Positions 15,955 to 24,151 of a DNA stretch of 60,124 nucleotides are shown here, in pieces. Below the pieces are notes generated by a model. It saw only the letters and a program-made list of their open reading frames with translations, did no database searches and was not told where the DNA came from. A program made the position numbers and the translations under genes. The stretch is from a virus, in IMG/VR virus record IMGVR_UViG_3300038552_000146, positions 1 through 60,124 of that record. One strand, written 5' to 3'. Within the stretch, counting starts at the first letter, position 1, and each line of letters begins with the position of its first letter.

Positions 15955-18150
15955 TTATCGCGCCAGCGTTGCTTGCCCCAGCCGCTCCAAGACGGCTTCA
16001 GCGGCTTCTATACCGGCCTCGCGCCCACTGACACCTGAGACGTGGACGTGGATCTCTCCAATGCTTAGCGACTGGCCCAGACTGGCCCCATCGCCACCAC
16101 GCGGTCGTCCGACTGTGAAGCTCGGTAGGTCTGCGGTCAAGCCCTCAAGGGTCTTCTGGACACTGGCGAACCGGCTTTCCAGACCGCGCTCAAATCCAGC
16201 CATGACCAATTCGCCGGAGCGCTCCAAGATGCGCCGGTCCACCTCGGCGGGGCCCTTCCAGCTCGGCAACATCGAAGTCAATGAGTCGAGAACACCTTTT
16301 ACCCTGCCAAACCCGCTCTTAATACCTCGAATTAGCCCGTCGATGATCGCCCGGCCTGCCGAGACCAGCCAAGATCCGGCAGCGGCGAACGCGCCCCGGA
16401 TAGTGTTCGCCAGGCCAGTCACTACGGACCGTATCGTAGCGGCGGCGGCGCGCACGGTCGAGATCATTCTGTTCCAGCCGGCCACCCACACTGACCCGAG
16501 GGCCGAAATACCGGCTTTGACCACCGCGAACGAACTACTAGCCGCAGCGGACATCCCGCTCAAACTAGCGGACCAAGCCCCTTTAATGGCCGTGATAGCC
16601 CCGGTGATGACACCTTTTATACCGTTCATAGCCGCCGTGACAATCGACCTTATGTTCCCCCATACTGCAAAAATAACGTTCTTGATACCGGCCCAAGTCC
16701 CAGCCCAGCTACCGGATATAGCGGCCGAGACAGCGGCCATTACGCCTTTCACTACGGCGATACTGGTGGACACCGTTGACGTGATTATCTGCCACGCCGC
16801 ACTCACCGCGCTAGATATGGCCTGCCACATCCCGGAAAAGATCGGGGTCAGGGGGGCCAATTTTTCAGCGACCGAAGCAACAAAAGAACTGATCATGGAC
16901 CCTATTGTGGAGAAAAACCCTGCTATCGCGGGAACAGCAGTGCCGGTAATCCAGTCGATTGTAGCGGATCCAGCATTGCGTATCGCATTCCACGCTATGA
17001 TCAGGCCATCCAGAACTTTGGACAGGCCGTATATTACCAGAGCTACGTTCATGACAGATGACGCAAACGCGCCAAACAACAGACCGATATTTCGGACGTT
17101 GTTTTCATTGGACGCGAACATCGCGAACACTTCGCCGAAAAGAGTTCCGAGTCGGGGAAGATTCTCGCCAACGGCGATTAGCGCGTCACGCATTCCTTCC
17201 AGCGTTTTTGGATCGGCAGTGAGAACCTTCAAGAACTCTTCCACAAATCCGGCCATGCCGTCAGTGAGCGGCTGGATGGCCGGAGCCAACCCGGTGAAGA
17301 TCTTTTTGAGAAGTGGCTCGATCCGTTCCGCCGCTTTGGACAGCGAGTTCAATGCAGCAGTGAACGGCTTGATAAGAGGGCTGGCCGCGCGCTGACCTAC
17401 TTCCTTCAGCGTGTCACCAAGACGTTTCAGAGAACCATCCAGCTTCTCAAACGCGGCGTTGTCCTCTACGGCTGCTTGGGCCTTAGCCAGCTCCGCGCGG
17501 GCCTCAGCCAGTGAGCGCTTCGCAGCGGCCGTGCCTGACTTCGCCCGTTCTTGCGCCTTGCGGACGCGCTCCTCAGCCTCGTCTAGATCCTTCTGAGCTT
17601 CGTCCCTGGATTTCTTCGCACCAAACAGTGCGGCGGCGCCGATACCAAGGAAGACCGCACCGAGTCCCGCCGTAGCAATAGCCGCCGCGAACGCAGCCAC
17701 GAACGCGACAGCGGCCGTCCCAGCTACGGCTGCCACGGCAGCGCCTACAGGGGTAGAAAGTGCCGCCGTGAGTGGCGCACGAAGCGCATCAAACGCGCCC
17801 TTGTGAGGCTTGAACGCATTAGCCAGGAAACTGGAGAACTTGCCCCTGCCCAGACTGTCCCCGACACCCTTACCGACACCTTCACCAGCAGCACGACCAG
17901 CTTCCTCGCCGGACTTGACGAACTTCCCACGAGAATCCCGGAGCCTGCCATCCGCACCTCGGGTGATGCCCTCCCCGAGTTTGGCCCCAGCTTCCTCACC
18001 TGACTTGCTGATTCCCTCAGTGTCTACCGGGACTTCCAGCGGGTCTAACTTGATCTTTGACAGTGCGGAGTCAAGGTCTTGTTGTGTCTGCCGAGCGAAG
18101 TCGCGTACATCCCCCTTGACCTCAACCTCAGCGCGGCCTACATCTGTCAC
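15955..18150 (-). CDS. Tape measure protein
   Basis: 731 aa, among the shorter tape measures, predicting a short tail. N-terminal coiled region (VRDFARQTQQDLDSALSKIK), a hydrophobic stretch (AAVAAVAGTAAVAFVAAFAA, about 130-170), then helix with Lys/Glu/Ala heptads, and repeated Trp-containing motifs of about 15-20 residues (for example SGSWAGTWAGIKNVIFAVWG) across 440-620. It lies between the chaperone-like gene and the minor tail genes. Confidence 0.85.
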   Translation of the reverse strand: MTDVGRAEVEVKGDVRDFARQTQQDLDSALSKIKLDPLEVPVDTEGISKSGEEAGAKLGEGITRGADGRLRDSRGKFVKSGEEAGRAAGEGVGKGVGDSLGRGKFSSFLANAFKPHKGAFDALRAPLTAALSTPVGAAVAAVAGTAAVAFVAAFAAAIATAGLGAVFLGIGAAALFGAKKSRDEAQKDLDEAEERVRKAQERAKSGTAAAKRSLAEARAELAKAQAAVEDNAAFEKLDGSLKRLGDTLKEVGQRAASPLIKPFTAALNSLSKAAERIEPLLKKIFTGLAPAIQPLTDGMAGFVEEFLKVLTADPKTLEGMRDALIAVGENLPRLGTLFGEVFAMFASNENNVRNIGLLFGAFASSVMNVALVIYGLSKVLDGLIIAWNAIRNAGSATIDWITGTAVPAIAGFFSTIGSMISSFVASVAEKLAPLTPIFSGMWQAISSAVSAAWQIITSTVSTSIAVVKGVMAAVSAAISGSWAGTWAGIKNVIFAVWGNIRSIVTAAMNGIKGVITGAITAIKGAWSASLSGMSAAASSSFAVVKAGISALGSVWVAGWNRMISTVRAAAATIRSVVTGLANTIRGAFAAAGSWLVSAGRAIIDGLIRGIKSGFGRVKGVLDSLTSMLPSWKGPAEVDRRILERSGELVMAGFERGLESRFASVQKTLEGLTADLPSFTVGRPRGGDGASLGQSLSIGEIHVHVSGVSGREAGIEAAEAVLERLGQATLAR

Positions 18151-18222
18151 AACCTCAGCGTACGGGCTGGAGAGTGCCCCGTCATTCTAAATCAAGGTGA
18201 CATCTCGACTAGAGTGCCCTGT

Positions 18223-18651
18223 ATGGACGTGTCCCGTGCCCAGCTCACCAACACCGGGCAGATGATCCAACTAGTGGATCCAGAGTTTCCTTGGACCGTA
18301 GACGTGTACCTGGTCCCAGAAGCCGACCGGCCAAAGGTTCGCGGCCTGGTGGTGTGGGCACGCGAGGATGATCCGATCACGTCCAGCGTCCTGGCCCAGA
18401 TCCCGGTCCGCCAGCTAGCTACCGTGGCCGCTAGTGCGCTAAAAGGGGAGGGGGAAGCCCAGTACCGGATGTTGGCTCGTCCGCGCCCTCAGGGCTCGCG
18501 GAGCTGGCCACCCGATCATTTTGAACGCGTGGCCCGTGTAGCCGCGTGGGCGAAGCAGACCGGGCGGCCCGGCGGGGCGGCTGGAGCCGTGGCCGAGTTC
18601 TGGGGCGTTCACTACCGGACCGCTCGGAGGTGGCTACGGCACCAGTCGTAG
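18223..18651 (+). CDS. HTH protein encoded opposite to the tail operon
   Basis: 142 aa. The C-terminus (HFERVARVAAWAKQTGR ... AVAEFWGVHYRTARRWL) is a helix-turn-helix of the kind found in small actinobacterial regulators; the N-terminal 70 residues are a beta-rich domain. ATG 18223 lies exactly 7 nt after TAGAGT, suggesting a leaderless message, although no good -35 is seen. It overlaps the convergent minus gene by 221 bp. Probably a regulator or moron inserted between chaperone and tape measure. Confidence 0.7.
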   Translation: MDVSRAQLTNTGQMIQLVDPEFPWTVDVYLVPEADRPKVRGLVVWAREDDPITSSVLAQIPVRQLATVAASALKGEGEAQYRMLARPRPQGSRSWPPDHFERVARVAAWAKQTGRPGGAAGAVAEFWGVHYRTARRWLRHQS

Positions 18652-19189
18652 GCCGAGATCCCGCCATCGCCTCGAACTCGCTCATGATCTTCTCACGGTC
18701 GCGATCCCTGCGCTTTCCGGTGGCGGTCAGGGATTCGTTCTCCAAAAGCGCCAGGAATTGGTCCAAAGCGTCTTTTTTCAGCCGCTCCACGATCACGGTA
18801 TAGACCGCGTCCAACGCCGCACTCAGCGGTTGCTGGTCCCATCGGAATCCAGCCAGGGCCAACGCGCCGCCGACAGCGGGCCACTGACGGTTCGCCACGG
18901 TGGCCAGCACAAGAGCCGCGTGGAACGAGCGCCCGGCAGTCTCCTCAACCGCATCGGTCAGAGCCTCGGTCAGCTCCTCCGCCGAGAATTCGCCGGACAG
19001 AAGGAGATCATCCACGTTGCGAGGATCATCCGGTCTTGACTCAATAAAGTCAAGAATGCGATTCACGTCTCCCGAGGTCAGTACCGGCCACCATTCGATA
19101 GCCGGAAGGGCCGGGATCTCGTACGCCCGGCCCCCCAGCTCGATCTCTACGGCCCAGCACCGCATAGACGCGGCCGGGTCCACGTTCAC
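18431..19189 (-). CDS. Tail assembly chaperone-like protein, C-terminus overlaps a convergent gene
   Basis: 252 aa as read. Residues 1-175 look like a folded chaperone-type domain (ELGGRAYEIPALPAIEWW, helices to EFEAMAGSRP). After about residue 175 the sequence becomes Arg/Ser/Pro-rich and is simply the antisense of the plus-strand HTH gene. The true product may end earlier, for example by frameshift, or the insertion may have extended the ORF. Position just before the tape measure fits gpG/gpGT-type chaperones. Confidence 0.6.
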   Translation of the reverse strand: MNVDPAASMRCWAVEIELGGRAYEIPALPAIEWWPVLTSGDVNRILDFIESRPDDPRNVDDLLLSGEFSAEELTEALTDAVEETAGRSFHAALVLATVANRQWPAVGGALALAGFRWDQQPLSAALDAVYTVIVERLKKDALDQFLALLENESLTATGKRRDRDREKIMSEFEAMAGSRPTTGAVATSERSGSERPRTRPRLQPPRRAARSASPTRLHGPRVQNDRVASSASPEGADEPTSGTGLPPPLLAH

Positions 19190-19192
19190 GGC

Positions 19193-19639
19193 TCAGCTCC
19201 GAGCCTGGGCGGCCCCAGCGAAATCGTCCCAATACTTCAGCTTGTAGTGGTACGTGATGGTCCCGGTGGGAAGGTTGATGCCGACGATGAAGTACCCGTC
19301 GAACATCGGATCTCCGTCTGGATGGTGCTGCTTGCTACGCCACGAACTGAAGCCCATAGCGCGGCACAGCGCGGCCGTGAGTGCGCGCCGGTGGTCGTAC
19401 AGCTCATCGAACGTGTGGAATCCGTCGCTGATCTTGGACGCTCCGCCTGGAAGCGCGCGGAGCGTCTGGTTCAGCAACGCGCGGATCGTGTCTGCCTCGT
19501 GGTTACTCGCCACGTGAAGATTCAGCGGCTCCAACTCGGTGGCAACCACGTAGGCGTACGGCATCCCGTTCGCAAGTGCATCCAGAACCGTAGATTCCGC
19601 GTCGTCCTCTGGAGCGTAAGTCTTGTGGTACTCAGTCAT
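19193..19639 (-). CDS. Conserved phage protein, 148 aa
   Basis: Carries the pattern FHTFDELYDHRRALTAALC ... SKQHHPDGDPMFDGYFIVGI ... ITYHYKLKYWDDF, which I recall from many tailed-phage proteins of unknown role. ATG 19639 overlaps the upstream gene by 8 bp. It stands in the tail operon, but the same family occurs outside tail modules in other phages, so a virion role is uncertain. Confidence 0.6.
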   Translation of the reverse strand: MTEYHKTYAPEDDAESTVLDALANGMPYAYVVATELEPLNLHVASNHEADTIRALLNQTLRALPGGASKISDGFHTFDELYDHRRALTAALCRAMGFSSWRSKQHHPDGDPMFDGYFIVGINLPTGTITYHYKLKYWDDFAGAAQARS

Positions 19640-20144
19640 GGTCACGCCTAGAAAGACCAGCCTTGTCAGCCCAGTCCAGATCGAGGAACGAATTGTCTGG
19701 GCTGGAGACCAGATTCTCCGCGATCGCCTGTCCGCGACCAATCTCAAACCCGTACGCCCGAGCGTTTCGATCGATCTCACGGGAAACATCCCGGCCCACC
19801 TCGAATACCGGCGGCTCCACCACGGTCTGAGGCCGGGGCACCGAACCGGCACGACCGGTGCTGTCCCTGATCCCGGCCCGGACCGCTGAGTCCTTGGCCT
19901 CGATCAACTTGTTCAGCGCCGTAGTTAGCTCCGCCGAGTCCGTGAGGATCGCCCGGACCAGCTCCACGGCCGCCGCGTAGAACGGCTGGGAGTAGACCTG
20001 AAGGCCCTGGGGGAGGTGGGAGTATGTCAGCCACTGGAGCGCGGACTGGACGCCCGGGTGACGGCCTACGGTGACGCTCTCGGCGTGCTCGCGCGTACCC
20101 GGGACGCTGGACGGGTCGATCTCGCGATTCCCCACCTTCATCAC
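19632..20144 (-). CDS. Conserved actinophage protein, 170 aa
   Basis: Middle segment (SALQWLTYSHLPQGLQVYSQP ... ELTTALNKLIEAKDSAVRAGI as separate motifs) is a familiar small helical domain of actinophages with unknown function. The C-terminal half is charged and less conserved in look. GTG/ATG at 20144-20141 follows GGAGAG. Function unknown. Confidence 0.6.
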   Translation of the reverse strand: MMKVGNREIDPSSVPGTREHAESVTVGRHPGVQSALQWLTYSHLPQGLQVYSQPFYAAAVELVRAILTDSAELTTALNKLIEAKDSAVRAGIRDSTGRAGSVPRPQTVVEPPVFEVGRDVSREIDRNARAYGFEIGRGQAIAENLVSSPDNSFLDLDWADKAGLSRRDHD

Positions 20145-20229
20145 CGTGCGCTCTCCTGGCGCGGCCCGGAGGGTGTGATCGGGCCAGGGTCCGGGCCCGG
20201 ATGTTGTGGGCCGGTCGGATGTGTCTTGG

Positions 20230-20670
20230 TCACTTTGCCGCCTTCCTAGTGGGGACCTTGCGGGCCGCCTTCTTAGTAGCCTTCTTGGCCGCGCGACGCT
20301 CGGGCCGCGTGCCGCTCTCCGCGCGCTCTGCCTCAGCCGCTTCCGCGAACGCCGAAACGGTCAGGTTGATGATCTGTGCCGTACCGGCCAGATCTATCTT
20401 TCGCTCTAGCATCTGGTCATCTAGCCAGTTCGAGTCCGCTGAGTGAACGAGGACGGAATCTATGATCTTGCGCGTGCGTTCCAGAGCCGCCATCACCTGC
20501 TCAGCATTCCAGCCCTGGATATCCGCGTCCTGAAGCTGGTTCAGCGTTCGCTTCCAGACGAGGATCTGTTCCGGCGTAAGCATCCGGACCCACAAGCCTC
20601 TCCCCATGAACTGGATCTCCAGCTCAGGGACCAGAAGAACAGGGGCCTGGTTCTCAGCCCGTTCGGTCAT
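20230..20670 (-). CDS. Probable tail assembly chaperone, 146 aa
   Basis: N-terminal beta/alpha part (LVPELEIQFMGRGLWVRMLTPEQ) followed by helices, then a Lys/Ala-rich tail (KKATKKAARKVPTRKAAK). Size and place between the neck genes and tape measure suit a gpG-like chaperone. No slippery site was recognised at its end. Confidence 0.5.
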   Translation of the reverse strand: MTERAENQAPVLLVPELEIQFMGRGLWVRMLTPEQILVWKRTLNQLQDADIQGWNAEQVMAALERTRKIIDSVLVHSADSNWLDDQMLERKIDLAGTAQIINLTVSAFAEAAEAERAESGTRPERRAAKKATKKAARKVPTRKAAK

Positions 20671-20707
20671 GCTGCCACCGTACCCCAGAGTGACAGGGCG
20701 TTTCGAC

Positions 20708-21124
20708 TCAGCCGATAGTGACCGTGAATCCTTCCTGGGGGGCTACCTCGCGGAGGGCCTGGGCAAGGTACGGCCTCCCCTTGCGCGCCTTCTGGTGGAC
20801 CTGACGCGCGTAGACCACACGGCCATCCACCACGAACCGGAGCCGACCGCCAGGCCGTTTCGCACGGATGGTCAACGCGCGTCGCCCCTCATGGACAGCC
20901 GCCGCGTACTCGGCCGTATAGGCCACACCCCCGATGACCAGCGCGCCGTTGACCCGCGCGAGATCAGGGCGCCCAGACGCACGTAGAGGCCCGTCGTCCA
21001 CCGGGACGAGGATCTGACTCCGGGTGAACGTTCTCCTGACCGCGCGGTTCACGCGTTTACGAGCCTCTTCGATGCCTATGCCTTGGAGCTTAGCCCGATC
21101 AAGCTGGAGCCGGTACGCCACCAT
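20708..21124 (-). CDS. HK97 gp10-like neck/tail completion protein
   Basis: 138 aa. N-terminal helix with basic residues (IEEARKRVNRAVRRTFTRS), then VPVDDGPLRASGR, VIGGVAYTAEYAAAVHEG and GRPYLAQALREVA at the end; this order is typical of the HK97 gp10-like family at the head-tail joint. ATG 21124 has no Shine-Dalgarno. The 370-bp upstream interval holds two promoters pointing the other way. Confidence 0.75.
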   Translation of the reverse strand: MVAYRLQLDRAKLQGIGIEEARKRVNRAVRRTFTRSQILVPVDDGPLRASGRPDLARVNGALVIGGVAYTAEYAAAVHEGRRALTIRAKRPGGRLRFVVDGRVVYARQVHQKARKGRPYLAQALREVAPQEGFTVTIG

Positions 21125-21141
21125 GCCGCGAGCATATCGCT

Positions 21142-21170
21142 TGACACGTCCCCGTGATGCCTGTAAAGTC
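21142..21170 (+). promoter_or_regulatory. Phage consensus promoter without an ORF
   Basis: TTGACA, 17-bp spacer ending TGATGCCTG, TAAAGT. No start codon lies 7 nt downstream and no ORF follows; it points against the structural operon. Confidence 0.8.
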
Positions 21171-21172
21171 AT

Positions 21173-21355
21173 CCCTGTCGGCGAGGCCCCCGGTGGAGAC
21201 GGTGGCTACACACCCCGGGTAAGTCCCCGCTGACAGCACCACGGCTGACAGGCCATCAGCCGTACCGGGGGGCCCGCGCGATGTCGTGGTGCCGACTGGG
21301 GGATGCAGGAACCGCATCGAAGCGGATCCTTAGCGGAAACCCCCGGGCCTCCCAC
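21173..21355 (+). ncRNA. Candidate structured noncoding RNA 1
   Basis: Predicted transcript from the promoter at 21142. Helices by eye: gcccccggt (from 21187) with accggggggc (near 21263); gcaccacg with cgtggtgc (near 21291); acggctga with tcagccgt; and a later ggggg/ccccc pair enclosing hairpins gatgc/gcatc and ccgc/gcgg, where loop agga could pair with tcct. The helices nest. No ORF or known RNA family recognised. Antisense to the 5' region of the gp10-like transcript. Confidence 0.5.
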
Positions 21356-21404
21356 CAAACAAGCTTTTGCCGGTTACATCGAGTCACGCATAGATCTGTG
21401 ACCG

Positions 21405-21433
21405 TTGACACATTCACGCGATGACTGTTAGGT
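21405..21433 (+). promoter_or_regulatory. Phage consensus promoter without an ORF
   Basis: TTGACA, 17-bp spacer ending GATGACTG, TTAGGT; again no start codon follows. Confidence 0.8.
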
Positions 21434-21437
21434 TCAA

Positions 21438-21500
21438 CAGCAGGAACAGCGGCGGCCCCCGGCTGGTTCGACTCCCCCGGGGGCTGCCTGCCGTTTAGGA
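21438..21500 (+). ncRNA. Candidate short noncoding RNA 2
   Basis: Short unit after the promoter at 21405. An 11-bp stem gcggcccccgg / ccgggggctgc encloses a loop with ggttcgac, the sequence of a tRNA T-loop, but no acceptor or anticodon arm is found, so it is not a tRNA. It may also terminate the transcript. Confidence 0.45.
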
Positions 21501-22040
21501 AGATACCGGGCCAGACTCGGCACAATCGCACGCGGGCCCCAGGATAGTGACCGGCAAGATACCTCCGACACATCCGCCCTGAACGTCGATCGGTTGCCAG
21601 ACCCCGGGAAGAACCCGACGCGCCCGGCCTTGACGCGCGTCGATGAAACAGCAGATCGCACGCCTCATCGCGGCGGCATCGTCCATCACAGCCTGAACCG
21701 TGGCCTCCCACTCAGCCCCGGTCGGGATCGAGTCCTCATCCCCAGTCGGGGCGCACCGGACCGCGCCCATCTCCAGCGTGACCGCCCATGCCAGCGTGCC
21801 CTTAGGTGGGGGAGCCGCATCCTGAACCGGGAATGCACCGGAGCTGGGATAGAACGCGGAAGGCCGCACCCAAGCCAGGCCCTGGCAACATTCATCCTCG
21901 TACGTGCTCAGAAGGTGAGCCACCACGTTTCCCGCGCGGAGCTGGACGAACTCCGGCGGACTGGCCACCTTGGCTACTTCTTGGTCTAGGCAAGCCAGAA
22001 GCTCCTGAGCAAGCGGCATCACCAGCGGGTCCGCGATCAT
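21495..22040 (-). CDS. Head-tail connector-region protein, 181 aa
   Basis: Not recognised by family. N-terminal helix (LAQELLACLDQEVAKVA) then a beta-rich body with several cysteines (DECCQG, CDCAES). Lies between the adaptor-like gene and the gp10-like gene, where stopper or tail terminator proteins are expected. That role is inferred only from order. Confidence 0.55.
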   Translation of the reverse strand: MIADPLVMPLAQELLACLDQEVAKVASPPEFVQLRAGNVVAHLLSTYEDECCQGLAWVRPSAFYPSSGAFPVQDAAPPPKGTLAWAVTLEMGAVRCAPTGDEDSIPTGAEWEATVQAVMDDAAAMRRAICCFIDARQGRARRVLPGVWQPIDVQGGCVGGILPVTILGPACDCAESGPVSS

Positions 22041-22041
22041 G

Positions 22042-22260
22042 TCAGCCTCTCTCCAGTCGCTCGATCCGGCGCGTACTTTCGATGGCCACGTCAGAGATGT
22101 TCTTGTGCCACTGGCTATGAGCGTCGGCCAGCTTCCTCGCCACTAAAGCGCCACAAATGAAACAAATACAGTTGTCGGTTGAAGCAGGCGACAAGGGTGT
22201 ATCAGCCAGTGGCGGGATGGTGGCAGATTCAACCATCTCACTTCCGCGCATACTTCCCAT
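22042..22260 (-). CDS. Small zinc-finger-like protein, 72 aa
   Basis: CICFICGALVARKLADAHSQWH has the spacing of a C2H2-type zinc-binding turn, followed by a charged C-terminal helix. The ATG at 22260 is 1 nt from the preceding stop and the gene is tightly packed in the connector operon. Function unknown. Confidence 0.65.
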   Translation of the reverse strand: MGSMRGSEMVESATIPPLADTPLSPASTDNCICFICGALVARKLADAHSQWHKNISDVAIESTRRIERLERG

Positions 22261-22261
22261 G

Positions 22262-23074
22262 TCAACTCCCCGCCGGGACCACGGTCATCCGGTCACACGC
22301 TTCGGGGAGGTCCAGCGAAAGCACGACCGGGGGCCGCTGCCGCTTGCTTGGATTCAGGGCCTGAATCACGTCATCCACCTCACGGATACCGGTCCGCCCG
22401 TCCTCCGGACTCGGCGGCTCCAGCTCCACCTCCACACCCTGGCGGGACAGCCGGGTCATCTTGGTAGGCAGCTTGCACGGACCGCCAGTCAGACTCTTAG
22501 CGTACTCGCACGCCAAGAGCGCGGTTGCCACCTGGAGCGCAAGGGGGAGGGCGAGTCCGTACCCGTACGTCACCACGAACGCACCAGTCTCATCCTCCCC
22601 AGCCGTGAAGTTCTGGCACGTCGGCCAGCACAGGCCATCGATGCGGACCAAGAGGTACGCGCCGCCGGTCACGTCCACGCGGTACGCACTGGCCGGAATG
22701 ACCGTCCCGTCCACCAGCACCTCATCCACGCTGTGGACCGGCCCTCGGAGCACCACGGCGCACGCCTGGTTTCCGCAACAGGCCGAGGAACACCCGGTGT
22801 TGTACCAACGGCCGCCGAACAGGAACGGGCTACCGGGTCGCCCGAGACCGTCATGGCCAGGAAGGACCGCGTACTCCTGGTACGCCACCTCTGGGCCGCG
22901 CGGTTGACCCGGCCGAATCGTCACCGTGCACACGCCGAACCGGCGGCCGGTCGCACCCCAGAGGAACGTAGAGGCCAGCTCCAGCGCAGTCTCCTGGATG
23001 GCCTCGGGGTAGTCCGCCCAACCAGAACACACGCCCAGGGCCACAGGGTCCACGTTCCAGTCGCATGGTGCCAC
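22262..23074 (-). CDS. Head-to-tail adaptor-like protein, 270 aa
   Basis: The start (DYPEAIQETALELASTFLWGATGRRFG) and VDEVLVDGTVIPASAYRVD followed by ALQVATALLACEYAKSLTG match the helical HK97 gp6/SPP1 gp15-type adaptor organisation seen in actinophages, here with extra cysteine-rich loops. GTG 23074 follows AGGAGG. It would sit under the portal. Confidence 0.7.
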   Translation of the reverse strand: MAPCDWNVDPVALGVCSGWADYPEAIQETALELASTFLWGATGRRFGVCTVTIRPGQPRGPEVAYQEYAVLPGHDGLGRPGSPFLFGGRWYNTGCSSACCGNQACAVVLRGPVHSVDEVLVDGTVIPASAYRVDVTGGAYLLVRIDGLCWPTCQNFTAGEDETGAFVVTYGYGLALPLALQVATALLACEYAKSLTGGPCKLPTKMTRLSRQGVEVELEPPSPEDGRTGIREVDDVIQALNPSKRQRPPVVLSLDLPEACDRMTVVPAGS

Positions 23075-23140
23075 GGTGGCCTCCTCAGCTTGTCAGTGCT
23101 CAGCGTACAGGGACAGCTTCAAAGTGGCCAGATCCAGAGC

Positions 23141-23169
23141 TTGACACTTCACAGTCATGCCGGTAATGT
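23141..23169 (+). promoter_or_regulatory. Phage consensus promoter (leaderless gene)
   Basis: TTGACA, CTTCACAGTCATGCCGG, TAATGT; ATG begins 7 nt later. Confidence 0.9.
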
Positions 23170-23176
23170 AGCTCGC

Positions 23177-23392
23177 ATGACAGGGATGAAGCGCAACAAG
23201 ATCATAGACGAAGCGAAACAACTCGTACTGAGCGAAGGTCCGAGCAACATCCTAGAATTCGGCGATGAATACGTTGCCGACAGGCAAAGGGGTGCCAACT
23301 GGACCAATGACGAGGCAAAAGCCATCCTAGAAGAGGCCGTACGCCAGGCCAGGCGAGTTTACAACTTTCTCGGCTATGACCCAGTTTGGTAG
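23177..23392 (+). CDS. Moron-type small protein, 71 aa
   Basis: Mostly helical, charged (IIDEAKQLVLSEGPSNILEF ... DEAKAILEEAVRQARRVYNF). Unknown family. It has its own promoter with the ATG 7 nt after the -10 box and ends shortly before a 24-bp perfect terminator stem, and it is oriented against the structural operon. Confidence 0.75.
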   Translation: MTGMKRNKIIDEAKQLVLSEGPSNILEFGDEYVADRQRGANWTNDEAKAILEEAVRQARRVYNFLGYDPVW

Positions 23393-23406
23393 TAATCACC
23401 ACGGTA

Positions 23407-23460
23407 AGCTACAAAGTGAGGACTCCCGGGAAGATGCCCGGGAGTCCTCACTTTGTAGCT
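23407..23460. terminator. Bidirectional hairpin terminator
   Basis: Perfect 24-bp stem with a 6-nt loop between the 71-aa plus gene and the convergent tail tube gene; longest perfect terminator-like stem noticed here. Confidence 0.9.
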
Positions 23461-24151
23461 ACGACGACAAGGACTGGCACCCGCACTCGGGCTCCGGCGG
23501 AGCGAGTTGGGTCCAGATCGGGAGGTGATGCGTGTCGGTCGGGATGGCCGTGAACAGCGGCGAAGGATCGCCGTTCAGGTCCAACACCACGTCGTATGGG
23601 CCGACTCCCCACGGCGTACCCTTGCGCGTGCGGCCGGCGATCGTGAATGTGATCAAGTCGTTGGCCAGCACGATGTCTTCGGTCAGCATCCCCTCGACAA
23701 CCCACGGCAAGAGGTTGTACCCGTAGAACGGAAGCGGGTCACCGGGCAGGCACTCCTCTTCGGAGTTGCCCATCCACATCTCCAGCGCGAAGTTGGCCGT
23801 GGCGAAATCGGACTCCGTGACCGGGAACCCGATGACGCGGCCCTGGTCATCCTCGTACGGGGGCAGCCCGGTCAGGATGGTGAACAACTCCGGATCCACC
23901 TCTTGGAAGACGGCGGACACGTCGTACCAGTTCAGGTCCGGCCGGCCCCTCTCATTGACGATGGCGCGGCCCCGAGCGTTGCGCTGGAGGAACCGTTCAC
24001 CTTCCTCGACGTTCGGGGTTATCGTGACCGACACATACCCGTCCGAGACTCCGTACGCGCACTCCCCATACTCGGAGTTGCCGCACTCGTCCAGCCGGGT
24101 CGCACGAATGGTTTCCCCACGAAGAGGCTTCGCGCACACCAGATTAGCCAT
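23459..24151 (-). CDS. Putative major tail tube protein, 230 aa
   Basis: RATRLDECGNSEYGECAYG, YVSVTITPNVEEGERF, a VDPELFTILTGLP turn and FALEMWMGNS resemble phage tail tube proteins, with a cysteine-rich CGCQSLSS end. It follows the 371-aa virion protein with a TAATG overlap. Position before the connectors is unusual for a tube protein, so a different virion role remains possible. Confidence 0.55.
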   Translation of the reverse strand: MANLVCAKPLRGETIRATRLDECGNSEYGECAYGVSDGYVSVTITPNVEEGERFLQRNARGRAIVNERGRPDLNWYDVSAVFQEVDPELFTILTGLPPYEDDQGRVIGFPVTESDFATANFALEMWMGNSEEECLPGDPLPFYGYNLLPWVVEGMLTEDIVLANDLITFTIAGRTRKGTPWGVGPYDVVLDLNGDPSPLFTAIPTDTHHLPIWTQLAPPEPECGCQSLSS

